Source: Rhodococcus qingshengii JCM 15477 | Lineage (GTDB): Bacteria > Actinomycetota > Actinomycetes > Mycobacteriales > Mycobacteriaceae | Length of the DNA: 64,000 bases | Assembly: GCF_023221595.1 (NCBI RefSeq) | Contig: NZ_CP096563.1 | Span: forward strand, 1,656,501-1,720,500 | Direction of reading: 5' to 3' | Shown here: in pieces, positions 49,990 through 57,943 of the stretch | Position numbering within the stretch: position 1 is the first letter of the stretch | Layout of the letters: every line of letters begins with the position of its first letter | Notes under the pieces: generated by a model | The model's input: the letters and a program-made list of their open reading frames with translations, nothing else | The model's database searches: none | Told to the model about the DNA's origin: nothing | Program-made: the position numbers and the translations under genes

Positions 49990-51420
49990 ATGTCCGTGAG
50001 TGGTGTTCGTCGTGTTGTCGGTGGGTTGAGTGTTTTTGCTGTTGCTGCGGGTTTCGCGGTGGTTGCGGGTGTCGGGGTTGCTGGTGCGGCTCCGGTGACG
50101 GCGGAGTTCAATTCCGACGGGTACAAGGTGACTCGGACGATCAGTAACGGGACGCCGTCCGAGGGTGATGTGATCACGTCGAAGACGGTGTTCAAGCGAA
50201 CTGCTGGGGTTCACAATCTGTATGCGGTGCGCGATTTTCATCCGGCGTGTATGACGTATGTCGATGGTTCGGCGACGGTGAACGGTAGTGCGTTCCGTGT
50301 CAACGAGGTGGCTACTGATTCTGTTCGTTTGAGTGCGGGTGTTACGGAGTGGCCGATGTGGGGTGGTGACGTCAAGACGTTCGAATTCCAGTATCGCGTC
50401 GGTGCGGATTGTGCTCGTGGTACTGATTTGTCGACGACGGTGCATTTCGACGGGACGGTGTTCGTTGACGACACGACAAATGGTCGTGGTCCGTCGATCA
50501 ACGTTCAGAAGAACGTGTCGACGACCGCCGTGTCACCGGTCAGTGGCGCTCAGGTGGGGCAGCCGGTGACGCTGAGCGCGACGGTGACCGGTGGTGCCGA
50601 CGGTGATTCGGTGGAGTTCTTCGACGCCGGTTCCAAGATCGGTGCGGGCGCGCTCGCCAATGGTGTTGCAACACTTGCCTGGACACCGACCACCCGTGGA
50701 GACCACTCGATCACAGCGAAGTTCGCCGACACGGCGCGTGCCGTCGGTTCCGCTTCGGCAGCGCTGATCGTGAACGTTTCGCAGGCCGATGCTCAGTCCA
50801 GTACGACGCTGGCGCCGATCTCGGGCGCGCAGGTCGGCAAGTCGACCAATCTCAAAGCGACTGTGTCCGCGTCGGGCACCGGTGGAACGGTCACGTTCAA
50901 GGTCGGCGGAACGGTGCTCGCTTCGGTGCCGGTGGCAGGCAACGGTGAAGCGACCTACGCCTGGGTTCCGACGGTTGCCGGTGCGCAGACCGTCGAGGCT
51001 GTGTTCTCCGGCAGATCCGGCGTCACTGGGTCGAGTACCACCGCGAATGTGACAGTCGCCGAACAGCCCGCCGGAACAACAAGCTCCACAACAGATCTCA
51101 GCGTAGTGGCGGGCCAGGTCGGCGTTGCCCAGACGATCTCCGCTCAAATCAGCCCCGCCAATGCGGGTGGCACAGTCACCTTCAAGGACGGCGAGACCGT
51201 CATCGGCACGGCCACGGTCGATTCATCCGGAAAGGCCAGCCTTTCGTGGAAGCCCGCAACTCAAGGGCAGCGAGTTGTCGCGGCGGAGTACTCGGGCGCC
51301 GGCACGGTGACGGCATCGTCCGATCAGGTCTCCGTCCAGATCGCCGCACCCGTCGACGGTGAAGAACCAGGCAACGGCACCGGTTCGCTCGGCAGCCTCG
51401 GCAACATCTTCGGCTCCTAG
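49990..51420 (+). CDS. Secreted Ig-like repeat protein, short paralogue
   Basis: 476 residues from ATG 49990. A signal peptide ends VAGVGVAGA before APVTAEF (cleavage near 33). Residues about 34-175 form a DUF11-like beta domain (VTRTISNGTPSEGDVITSKTVFKR) with two Cys (PACMTY, GADCARG). Three Big_5/Ig-like 3 repeats of about 90 residues follow, each with the GGTVTFKxGxTVxG and Y/FSG patterns. The protein ends with an acidic/Gly linker and GSLGSLGNIFGS. No LPXTG or membrane tail. Likely a surface or mycomembrane-associated adhesin. Its first half is almost identical to the next gene. Confidence 0.85.
   Translation: MSVSGVRRVVGGLSVFAVAAGFAVVAGVGVAGAAPVTAEFNSDGYKVTRTISNGTPSEGDVITSKTVFKRTAGVHNLYAVRDFHPACMTYVDGSATVNGSAFRVNEVATDSVRLSAGVTEWPMWGGDVKTFEFQYRVGADCARGTDLSTTVHFDGTVFVDDTTNGRGPSINVQKNVSTTAVSPVSGAQVGQPVTLSATVTGGADGDSVEFFDAGSKIGAGALANGVATLAWTPTTRGDHSITAKFADTARAVGSASAALIVNVSQADAQSSTTLAPISGAQVGKSTNLKATVSASGTGGTVTFKVGGTVLASVPVAGNGEATYAWVPTVAGAQTVEAVFSGRSGVTGSSTTANVTVAEQPAGTTSSTTDLSVVAGQVGVAQTISAQISPANAGGTVTFKDGETVIGTATVDSSGKASLSWKPATQGQRVVAAEYSGAGTVTASSDQVSVQIAAPVDGEEPGNGTGSLGSLGNIFGS
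50026..50514 (+). repeat. Near-identical direct repeat, copy 1
   Basis: 489 bp that match 51538-52026 at offset 1512 with about six differences counted by eye. Covers the signal peptide end and the DUF11-like domain. Weaker similarity continues to about 50690. Codon use inside is richer in GGT, GTT and GTG than in the unique part. Confidence 0.92.
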
Positions 51421-51432
51421 CCGCCGACACCT

Positions 51433-51470
51433 GGTGATGCCCCGCCCGCGTTCGGCGGTGGGGCATCACC
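51433..51470 (+). terminator. Hairpin between the two Ig-repeat genes
   Basis: GGTGATGCCCC / GGGGCATCACC (51433-51443, 51460-51470), perfect 11-bp arms with additional GCC/GGC pairing inside, 12 bp after the stop. It suggests separate transcription of the paralogues, or attenuation between them. Confidence 0.8.
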
Positions 51471-51501
51471 CATTTCGCTCACTTCTCGAGAAGGAAAAGC
51501 T

Positions 51502-53535
51502 ATGTCTGTAGGTTCTGCACGCCGTGCAGTTGCAGGTTTGAGTGTGTTTGCTGTTGCTGCGGGTTTCGCGGTGGTTGCGGGTGTCGGGGTTGCTGGTGCG
51601 GCTCCGGTGACGGCGGAGTTCAATTCCGACGGGTACAAGGTGACTCGGACGATCAGTAACGGGACGCCGTCCGAGGGTGATGTGATCACGTCGAAGACGG
51701 TGTTCAAGCGAACTGCCGCGGTTCACAATCTGTATGCGGTGCGCGATTTTCATCCGGCGTGTATGACGTATGTCGATGGTTCGGCGACGGTGAACGGTAG
51801 TGCGTTCCGTGTCAACGAGGTGGCTACTGATTCTGTTCGTTTGAGTGCGGGTGCTACGGAATGGCCGATGTGGGGTGGTGACGTCAAGACGTTCGAATTC
51901 CAGTATCGCGTCGGTGCGGATTGTGCTCGTGGTACTGATTTGTCGACGACGGTGCATTTCGACGGGACGGTGTTCGTTGACGACACGACGAATGGTCGTG
52001 GTCCGTCGATCAACGTTCAGAAGAACATCTCGACGACGACGCTGTCACCGACCAGTGGCGTGAAGTTGGGACAGCCGGTGACGTTGAGCGCGACGGTGAC
52101 CGGTGGTGCCGACGGTGATTCGGTGGAGTTCTTCGACGGTGCCACCAAGATCGGTGCGGGCGCGCTCGCCAATGGTGTTGCAACGCTTGCCTGGACACCG
52201 GCTGACGTCCGAACCCACAGCGTGACGGCCAAGTATCTCGGTAATGCAAAGGTGGCGTCTTCCACGTCGTCAGCTGTCGACGTCGTAGTGTCCGAAGCGG
52301 ACAAGAGCACTGCAACCGCGATCACCGGTCCCGCAAGTGCAGTTGCAGGTGATTCCGTGACCGTCGAGGCTACGGTGTCGCCCACTCCGGCGGGTGGCAC
52401 GGTGCAGTTCAAGGACGGTGCAACCGACCTCGGCGGCGCCGTTCCCGTCGATGCCAACGGCAAGGCTTCGCTGACGAATTCCTATGCAGTCGGAGCGCAT
52501 TCGATCGTGGCGGTGTACTCCGGTTCCGGTGTCTACCAGACTTCGACATCGGCGCCACATGCGCTGACAGTCGCTCCGGTGGTGGTCGAGGAGAACACAA
52601 CGACTACCCTCGTCGGCCCGTCGACAGGTTCGACAGGGGAGGCCTTGTCGTTCACTGCCTCCGTCTCGACCGGTGCTGCAGGCGGAACCGTGCAGTTCAA
52701 GGAAGGTGGCAGGGATCTGGGATCCCCGGTTCCCGTGGATGCCTCAGGTAAGGCAACAACCACGCCGACCTTCAACGTGGCGGGTGAGTACAGCATCACC
52801 GCAGTGTTCTCGGGTTCGGGTAACTACTTGGGTTCGACATCGAACGCCCAGACCGTGAACGTCAAGGCGCCGGCTCCCACCGACCAGCAGACCCAGACGG
52901 TCTTGACCGTTCCGGCGGATGCAAAAACCGGTACGGCAGTTGGTCTGTCGGTAACCGTCACGCCGACGCCGGTGGGCGGCACAGTGCAGTTCAAGGACGG
53001 CTCGGGCAATCTCGGCTCGCCGGTGCCGGTCGTCGAGGGCAAGGCGTCGATCATGCACGAGTTCGCGAGCGTCGGCACGCATGACATCACGGCCGTGTAC
53101 TCGGGTGCCGCGGGATTCCTCACCTCTACCTCGGCTGCTCAGTCGGTTTCGGTCACGGCTCCGGCCGCGGAGGATCAGGAAACGTCCATCACCGTGAGCG
53201 CTCCGGCGTCAGCGGTCAAGGGCGCGAAGGTCGATCTTGTTGCGGCAGTGGTACCTACGCTCAGCGCAGGAACGGTTCAGTTCATGGACGGAACCACCCC
53301 GATCGGTGGACCAGTTGCGGTGGTGAACGGTAAGGCCACGCTCTCGCACACCTTCACTGAACTCGGAGATCGCCGAATCACCGCGGTGTTCAGTGGAACT
53401 GACGGCTATCTCGGTTCCGAGACCCAGGCCGCAGTCACCGTCAAGGTGACGGCAGCGTCCGACGGCGGCGATCCGGGCAACGGCGGCAGTTCGACCGGTT
53501 CACTGGGAAGCCTGGAAAACATCTTCGGGTCCTAG
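51502..53535 (+). CDS. Secreted Ig-like repeat protein, long paralogue
   Basis: 677 residues from ATG 51502 with AAGGA before. Same signal peptide and DUF11-like domain as the preceding gene, then five Ig-like repeats (about residues 175-655), each with GGTVQFKDGxxxLGxPVPV, the Y/FSGSGxYxxSTS end and linkers of EDQET type. The tail is GNGGSSTGSLGSLENIFGS. No anchor motif is seen. Probably exported by Sec and held at the cell surface; the number of repeats (three against five) would set its reach. Function unknown. Confidence 0.85.
   Translation: MSVGSARRAVAGLSVFAVAAGFAVVAGVGVAGAAPVTAEFNSDGYKVTRTISNGTPSEGDVITSKTVFKRTAAVHNLYAVRDFHPACMTYVDGSATVNGSAFRVNEVATDSVRLSAGATEWPMWGGDVKTFEFQYRVGADCARGTDLSTTVHFDGTVFVDDTTNGRGPSINVQKNISTTTLSPTSGVKLGQPVTLSATVTGGADGDSVEFFDGATKIGAGALANGVATLAWTPADVRTHSVTAKYLGNAKVASSTSSAVDVVVSEADKSTATAITGPASAVAGDSVTVEATVSPTPAGGTVQFKDGATDLGGAVPVDANGKASLTNSYAVGAHSIVAVYSGSGVYQTSTSAPHALTVAPVVVEENTTTTLVGPSTGSTGEALSFTASVSTGAAGGTVQFKEGGRDLGSPVPVDASGKATTTPTFNVAGEYSITAVFSGSGNYLGSTSNAQTVNVKAPAPTDQQTQTVLTVPADAKTGTAVGLSVTVTPTPVGGTVQFKDGSGNLGSPVPVVEGKASIMHEFASVGTHDITAVYSGAAGFLTSTSAAQSVSVTAPAAEDQETSITVSAPASAVKGAKVDLVAAVVPTLSAGTVQFMDGTTPIGGPVAVVNGKATLSHTFTELGDRRITAVFSGTDGYLGSETQAAVTVKVTAASDGGDPGNGGSSTGSLGSLENIFGS
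51538..52026 (+). repeat. Near-identical direct repeat, copy 2
   Basis: Second copy of the 489-bp block at 50026-50514. Direct orientation; recombination between copies would delete 1512 bp and leave one hybrid gene. Confidence 0.92.
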
Positions 53536-53553
53536 CCCGACGCCTGCACACGG

Positions 53554-53590
53554 ACGCCTCGCTGCGGAGAACACCTCCGCGGCGGGGCGT
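53554..53590. terminator. Bidirectional hairpin between Ig-repeat gene and methyltransferase gene
   Basis: 16-bp arms 53554-53569 / 53575-53590 with two G-U pairs and a 5-nt loop, between convergent stops at 53535 and 53606. Confidence 0.8.
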
Positions 53591-53605
53591 TTCCCGTCTG
53601 TGAGT

Positions 53606-54394
53606 TCAGGGATTCGGCGCTACGACGTGCCAGGGCACGGTCAGGATGCAGTCACGAAGACGTCGCCGCGCGGGTTGCACGGGAATTCCTTGCGCCCGAA
53701 GTATTTCCAATGCGGCAGCCCAACGATGGCGAGGTCCGAACGAGGCGTGCGGCGCGGCGGTGGCCCAGGCTCGATCGGCCGCGCTGAGCAACGCGTGGAT
53801 CGGCTCACCGGGAACGTTGCGGTGGATGAGAGCCTTCGGGAGACGTTCCGCGATGTCGGAAGGGCGCTCGATGTCGAAGGGATCCCAGGCCAGTGTCAGG
53901 GTCAATGGACGATCAGCGTCGAGAAGCACCCAGGCGCAACGTCTCCCGAGTTCGTCGCAGGTTCCGTCGAGTAGCAGCCCGCCCGGCGCGAGACCGGACT
54001 GAATGTGTGCCCACGCAGAGTCCACAGCCTCCTCCGGATACTGCCGGAGCACGTTGAAGGCGCGTACGAAGACGGGTGTGAGACCGGCAAGTTCGAATCC
54101 ACCACGGGCGAAGCTGACACCGTCACGACTCTCGACCACGCGGGCGGGGTCGATCTCGAGCCCGATGACGCGTCGATCCCGCCGGACAGCGGTGAGGCGG
54201 CTTGCCATCTCGAAGGTGGTGTCCGGCCTCGCCCCGTACCCGAGGTCGACGATCAACGGATCGGTCGCGTTGTTCAGGGCGTGCGCGATAGTGCGGTTGT
54301 GCACGATCCACCGGTCACTACGTCGCAGTCTGTTGATTCCCGTCGTGCCACGGGTGATGACCCCCTCGATCTTCGGGGGTGGAGCTTTCTTCAC
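53606..54394 (-). CDS. Class I SAM-dependent methyltransferase-like protein
   Basis: 262 residues from GTG 54392-54394. Motif I region DPLIVDLGYGARPDTTFEMASRL, then VIGLEIDPARVVE as the ribose-binding acidic strand end, and GLAPGGLLLDGTCDELGRRCAWVLLD. Motif I is GYGARPDT rather than GxGxG, so SAM binding is likely but not certain. Substrate unknown. Last gene of a minus-strand trio with two DUF2505 proteins, seven bases after the second. Confidence 0.75.
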   Translation of the reverse strand: MKKAPPPKIEGVITRGTTGINRLRRSDRWIVHNRTIAHALNNATDPLIVDLGYGARPDTTFEMASRLTAVRRDRRVIGLEIDPARVVESRDGVSFARGGFELAGLTPVFVRAFNVLRQYPEEAVDSAWAHIQSGLAPGGLLLDGTCDELGRRCAWVLLDADRPLTLTLAWDPFDIERPSDIAERLPKALIHRNVPGEPIHALLSAADRAWATAAPHASFGPRHRWAAALEILRAQGIPVQPARRRLRDCILTVPWHVVAPNP

Positions 54395-54401
54395 GCCGGG
54401 T

Positions 54402-54902
54402 TCAGCGTGCGGCGAGCCAGGTCGCGGTGACCTGGGCTTCGGTGCGGAACAGATCTACGAGGTTGATGAGCATCAGTTGCTCCAACTTCGCGCCGATGAA
54501 CGGTATGAAGACCTTGGCCTCGGACGTGGTTCGCAGCGTGGACCCGGTATCGGTCGCGAACAACTCCATGGTGCCGGACAAACTCCCCGGCCCGGCCGGG
54601 ATGGACGCTTCGTACGTTCCGGTCACGGTGTCACCGAAGGCGCCGTACGACTCCTTACGAGTGATGACAAGATCCTTCTTCATCACTGTCTGAGCGATGT
54701 CAGGCAAATCCGTGCGCGGAAGAATGTGGTGGAGCACGAGATCGATTCCGGAATCGGTGACCTCGAAATGTTCCACATGGTTCTCGGAATGCTTGCGCAT
54801 CTCCTCGACACGGGCCTCCCAGTACGAGCGGTCCGCCAGCGCCGCATAGACCTGCTCGGGGGAGTGCTGATAGCGGGCGGAGTAGTCGATGCGGCGAGCC
54901 AT
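54402..54902 (-). CDS. DUF2505 (SRPBCC-fold) protein, copy 1
   Basis: 166 residues. MARRIDYSARYQHSPEQVYAALADRSYWEARVEEM start and a C-terminal amphipathic helix (LINLVDLFRTEAQVTATWLA) give the START/SRPBCC-like cavity fold of DUF2505. Mycobacterial Rv0481c belongs to the same family at the same place. Possibly binds a lipid or hydrophobic ligand. Paralogous with the next gene upstream. Confidence 0.85.
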   Translation of the reverse strand: MARRIDYSARYQHSPEQVYAALADRSYWEARVEEMRKHSENHVEHFEVTDSGIDLVLHHILPRTDLPDIAQTVMKKDLVITRKESYGAFGDTVTGTYEASIPAGPGSLSGTMELFATDTGSTLRTTSEAKVFIPFIGAKLEQLMLINLVDLFRTEAQVTATWLAAR

Positions 54903-54978
54903 GATCGAAAAGAATACCGGTTACACGCTGTGACAAGCCAAATCGGCTGTATCCACAACTGCCGCCGCCCGCAGGGTT

Positions 54979-55476
54979 TTACTTCGCGATCCACTCCCGG
55001 GTGAAGTCCTGTTCGGCCTGGATGAGCCGGACAACCTCGTCGACAATCGCACTTTCGATCTTTCCGCCGAGGAACGGGATCTTGACCTCGACCTCACCGT
55101 CGATCTCGAGAGTGGCGGAGTTCTCGTCACCTGTCAGCACCTGCGTGCCCTCGACACGGGCGGGAACGCCGTCGACGTGGGCGGAGAAGGTGCCGGTGGC
55201 CTTGCCGTCCTTGAAAGGCGCCATCGTTTCACTGCGCTTGATGACGATGTCGCCGTTGACGACTTTCGACACCATGCTGGGGAGATGCTCTGCGGCAATG
55301 ATCTGCGACATCGTGACCGCGACGGTTTCGTCGCGAACGGTCAGCTCTTCGATCGTTGCGCCGGGACCACCGACAGCGACGATTCGGTCGCGCCAGTACT
55401 GCTCGGAGGTCACCGCCTCATGGACCTTCTCGGCGGGGACTGTGTACTTCGACGAATGCTCGATGCGACGGCTCAC
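54979..55476 (-). CDS. DUF2505 (SRPBCC-fold) protein, copy 2
   Basis: 165 residues, MSRRIEHSSKYTVPAEKVHEAVTSEQYWRDRIVAVGG start, conserved RSETMAPFKDGKATGTFSAHVDGVPARVEG centre and IVDEVVRLIQAEQDFTREWIAK end. Tandem paralogue of 54402-54902; 76 bp separate them. Divergent from murB, as Rv0481c is from Rv0482. Confidence 0.85.
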   Translation of the reverse strand: MSRRIEHSSKYTVPAEKVHEAVTSEQYWRDRIVAVGGPGATIEELTVRDETVAVTMSQIIAAEHLPSMVSKVVNGDIVIKRSETMAPFKDGKATGTFSAHVDGVPARVEGTQVLTGDENSATLEIDGEVEVKIPFLGGKIESAIVDEVVRLIQAEQDFTREWIAK

Positions 55477-55550
55477 GATTGTGGAGGCTACCGTTTATCG
55501 ATGTGTGGGACGTAACCATTGGCAGACGCGTCGTGGAATCAGGCGCTTTC

Positions 55551-56594
55551 GTGTCCGAGAACGTTGACTTGTCGGGATTGACGACGCTCCGAATCGGGGG
55601 ACCGGCGCGGCTGCTCGCCGAATGTCCGACGACGCAGTCGTTGATCGACGTCGTGACGCTGCTCGATCGCGAGCAGATCCCGACGCTGATTCTCGCCGGC
55701 GGATCCAATCTCGTGATCTCCGACTCGGGATTCGACGGAGTTGTCGTTCGTGTGGCCAACACCACCGTGAGCCTCGACACGGACCGCGTCGTCGCCGAAG
55801 CGGGCGCGGTGTGGGACGAAGTAGTCGGTCAATCGGTCGCCGCGGAACTGGGTGGCCTCGAGTGCCTGTCCGGGATTCCGGGCTCGACCGGTGCGACGCC
55901 GGTGCAGAACGTCGGCGCGTACGGCGTCGAGGTGGGCTCGCGGCTCCGGCGGGTTCAATTGCTCGACCGACGCAGTGGCGAAGTGTCGTGGGTCGAACCG
56001 TCGAAACTCGAATTGGGTTACCGGTCGAGCGTCCTCAAGCATTCCGATGCAGCAGTGGTTCTCGCCGTCGAATTCGATGCGTCGACCGACGGACTGAGTG
56101 CCCCGCTCGCGTACCGCGAACTGTTCACCGCACTCGGGGCCGAAGAAGGCGAGCGGTTACCTGCGTCGCAGGTCCGCGAGGCAGTTCTGGGTCTTCGGAC
56201 GGGTAAGGCGATGGTCCTCGATCCGTACGACCACGACACTTGGAGCGCGGGTTCCTTCTTCACCAACCCCGTGGTGCCGGACGACAAGCTGCCCGCTGTG
56301 CTCGGAGCAATAACCGAACAGCTCGGAGACGTCACCGTGCCGCAGTTCCCGGGCAGTGGTGGAACCAAGCTCTCGGCCGGATGGTTGATCGAACGGGCCG
56401 GATTCTCGAAGGGTTATCCCGGTGAAGATGCACCGGCCAGGCTGTCGACGAAACACACCTTGGCGTTGACCAACAGAGGGTCGGCAACGAGCGCGGATGT
56501 GGTCTCGCTCGCGCGGACAGTGCGCGACGGCGTCGAAGCCGCGTTCGGTGTGCACCTGGAACCGGAACCGGTAACTGTGGGCTGCACCGTCTGA
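55551..56594 (+). CDS. murB: UDP-N-acetylenolpyruvoylglucosamine reductase
   Basis: 347 residues from GTG 55551, which gives the usual MurB length; GTG codons at 55503 and 55533 are alternatives, the first 15 bases after a GGAGG. FAD domain: TTLRIGGPARLLAECPT, LILAGGSNLVISDSGFDGVVVRV, GIPGSTGATPVQNVGAYGVEV. Catalytic residues: Arg in LGYRSSVLK, Ser in AGSFFTNPVV, and the C-terminal STKHTLALTNRG region. It reduces UDP-GlcNAc-enolpyruvate to UDP-MurNAc with NADPH, the second step of peptidoglycan synthesis. The L,D-transpeptidase follows. Confidence 0.93.
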   Translation: MSENVDLSGLTTLRIGGPARLLAECPTTQSLIDVVTLLDREQIPTLILAGGSNLVISDSGFDGVVVRVANTTVSLDTDRVVAEAGAVWDEVVGQSVAAELGGLECLSGIPGSTGATPVQNVGAYGVEVGSRLRRVQLLDRRSGEVSWVEPSKLELGYRSSVLKHSDAAVVLAVEFDASTDGLSAPLAYRELFTALGAEEGERLPASQVREAVLGLRTGKAMVLDPYDHDTWSAGSFFTNPVVPDDKLPAVLGAITEQLGDVTVPQFPGSGGTKLSAGWLIERAGFSKGYPGEDAPARLSTKHTLALTNRGSATSADVVSLARTVRDGVEAAFGVHLEPEPVTVGCTV

Positions 56595-56626
56595 TTCCTG
56601 ACAGAGCCCGCAGGTAGCCTGTTGAA

Positions 56627-57823
56627 GTGCATGAGCTGGGTGGTAGGAGAAGTCGTTCGCGTCTTGTTGCGTTGGTAGCTGTATTGCTCGCTGTGATGGT
56701 GGCCGTCGTCGGCTGCACGATCGGCGGCAAGGACGGACAGGGCGGCGCGGCGGCCGCCGAACCAGCACCGGTGGCGACCGTGGTGTCGACGCCGGCGCCC
56801 GGCACCAAAGATGTCAGCCCGGTCGCCCCCGTCTCGGTAGCCGTGACCCAGGGAACGCTGTCCGACGTCAGCCTCAGCAACGCAGCCGGTAAAGCCGTTG
56901 CAGGACAATTGTCGCCTGACAAGACATCGTTCACCGTCAGTGAGGCACTCGGCTACGGCACCACGTATTCGTGGTCGGGCTCGGCAACCGGAACCGACGG
57001 TAAATCCGTGCCAGTCCAAGGGAGCTTTACGACGGTTGCCCCGGAGTCGACCACCGGCGCCACCCTCAACATCGCCGACGGCCAAGAAGTTGGCATCGCG
57101 GCACCGATCACGTTGCAGTTCGACAACTCCGTCGTCGACAAGGCGGCCGTCGAGAAGGCGCTTGTCGTGACCACCGTGCCGCCCACCGCCGGATCGTGGG
57201 CTTGGCTGGCCGACGACAACGGCGGATCGCGGGCCCATTGGCGTCCGGCCGATTACTGGGTGCCGGGCACGACTGTCCATCTGGACGCCAAGCTCTACGG
57301 CTTGAACTACGGCGGTGGCGCCTTCGGCGACCAGGATCTCACGCTCGACTTCACGATCGGTCGTAGCCAGATCGTGAAGGCGAATGCGCCCAGCCACCGC
57401 ATGCAGGTGGTGCGCGACGGTCAGACGATCATGGACATTCCCGTCAGCTACGGCGAGGGAAACGAACCTCGCAACGTCACGCGCAGCGGCATTCACATGG
57501 TGACGGAGAAGTACGAAGACTTCATGATGTCCAATCCGCCGTTCTACGAGAACGTGCGTGAGCGTTGGGCCGTGCGCATCTCCAACAACGGCGAATTCAT
57601 CCACGCCAATCCTGAGACCACCGGGGTGCAGGGCTCGTCGAACGTCACGAACGGTTGCATCAACCTGTCGACATCCGACGCGCAGGAATACTTCGGAACC
57701 GCCCTCTACGGTGACCCCGTCGAGGTGACCGGCACGTCGATCGACCTGTCTCCTGCGGACGGCGACATCTACGACTGGGCAATCGATCTGCCGACCTGGA
57801 AGTCGATGTCGGCACTGCCGTAA
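56627..57823 (+). CDS. L,D-transpeptidase lipoprotein (LprQ/LdtE-like)
   Basis: 398 residues from GTG 56627. A lipoprotein signal ends VAVVGC with Cys30. Two Ig-like domains (residues about 50-250: SPVAPVSVAVTQGTLSDVSLSN; ADGQEVGIAAPITLQFDN) precede a YkuD catalytic domain (HRMQVVRDGQTIMDIPVSYG to the end). The catalytic motif is SNVTNGCINLS with Cys344, as in Rv0483. It makes 3-3 crosslinks in peptidoglycan outside the membrane. Follows murB as in mycobacteria. Confidence 0.92.
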   Translation: MHELGGRRSRSRLVALVAVLLAVMVAVVGCTIGGKDGQGGAAAAEPAPVATVVSTPAPGTKDVSPVAPVSVAVTQGTLSDVSLSNAAGKAVAGQLSPDKTSFTVSEALGYGTTYSWSGSATGTDGKSVPVQGSFTTVAPESTTGATLNIADGQEVGIAAPITLQFDNSVVDKAAVEKALVVTTVPPTAGSWAWLADDNGGSRAHWRPADYWVPGTTVHLDAKLYGLNYGGGAFGDQDLTLDFTIGRSQIVKANAPSHRMQVVRDGQTIMDIPVSYGEGNEPRNVTRSGIHMVTEKYEDFMMSNPPFYENVRERWAVRISNNGEFIHANPETTGVQGSSNVTNGCINLSTSDAQEYFGTALYGDPVEVTGTSIDLSPADGDIYDWAIDLPTWKSMSALP

Positions 57824-57943
57824 CTCTGTACTGCGGTAAATCCGTGGATGAGGGAACCGTCCGGGCTCTGCTTGCGTCTGTACAGGTAAGTGCTGTCGGC
57901 TCGGGGGAGTCCGACGGGGGTTTTCGACTTCAGGGGGACAGCG

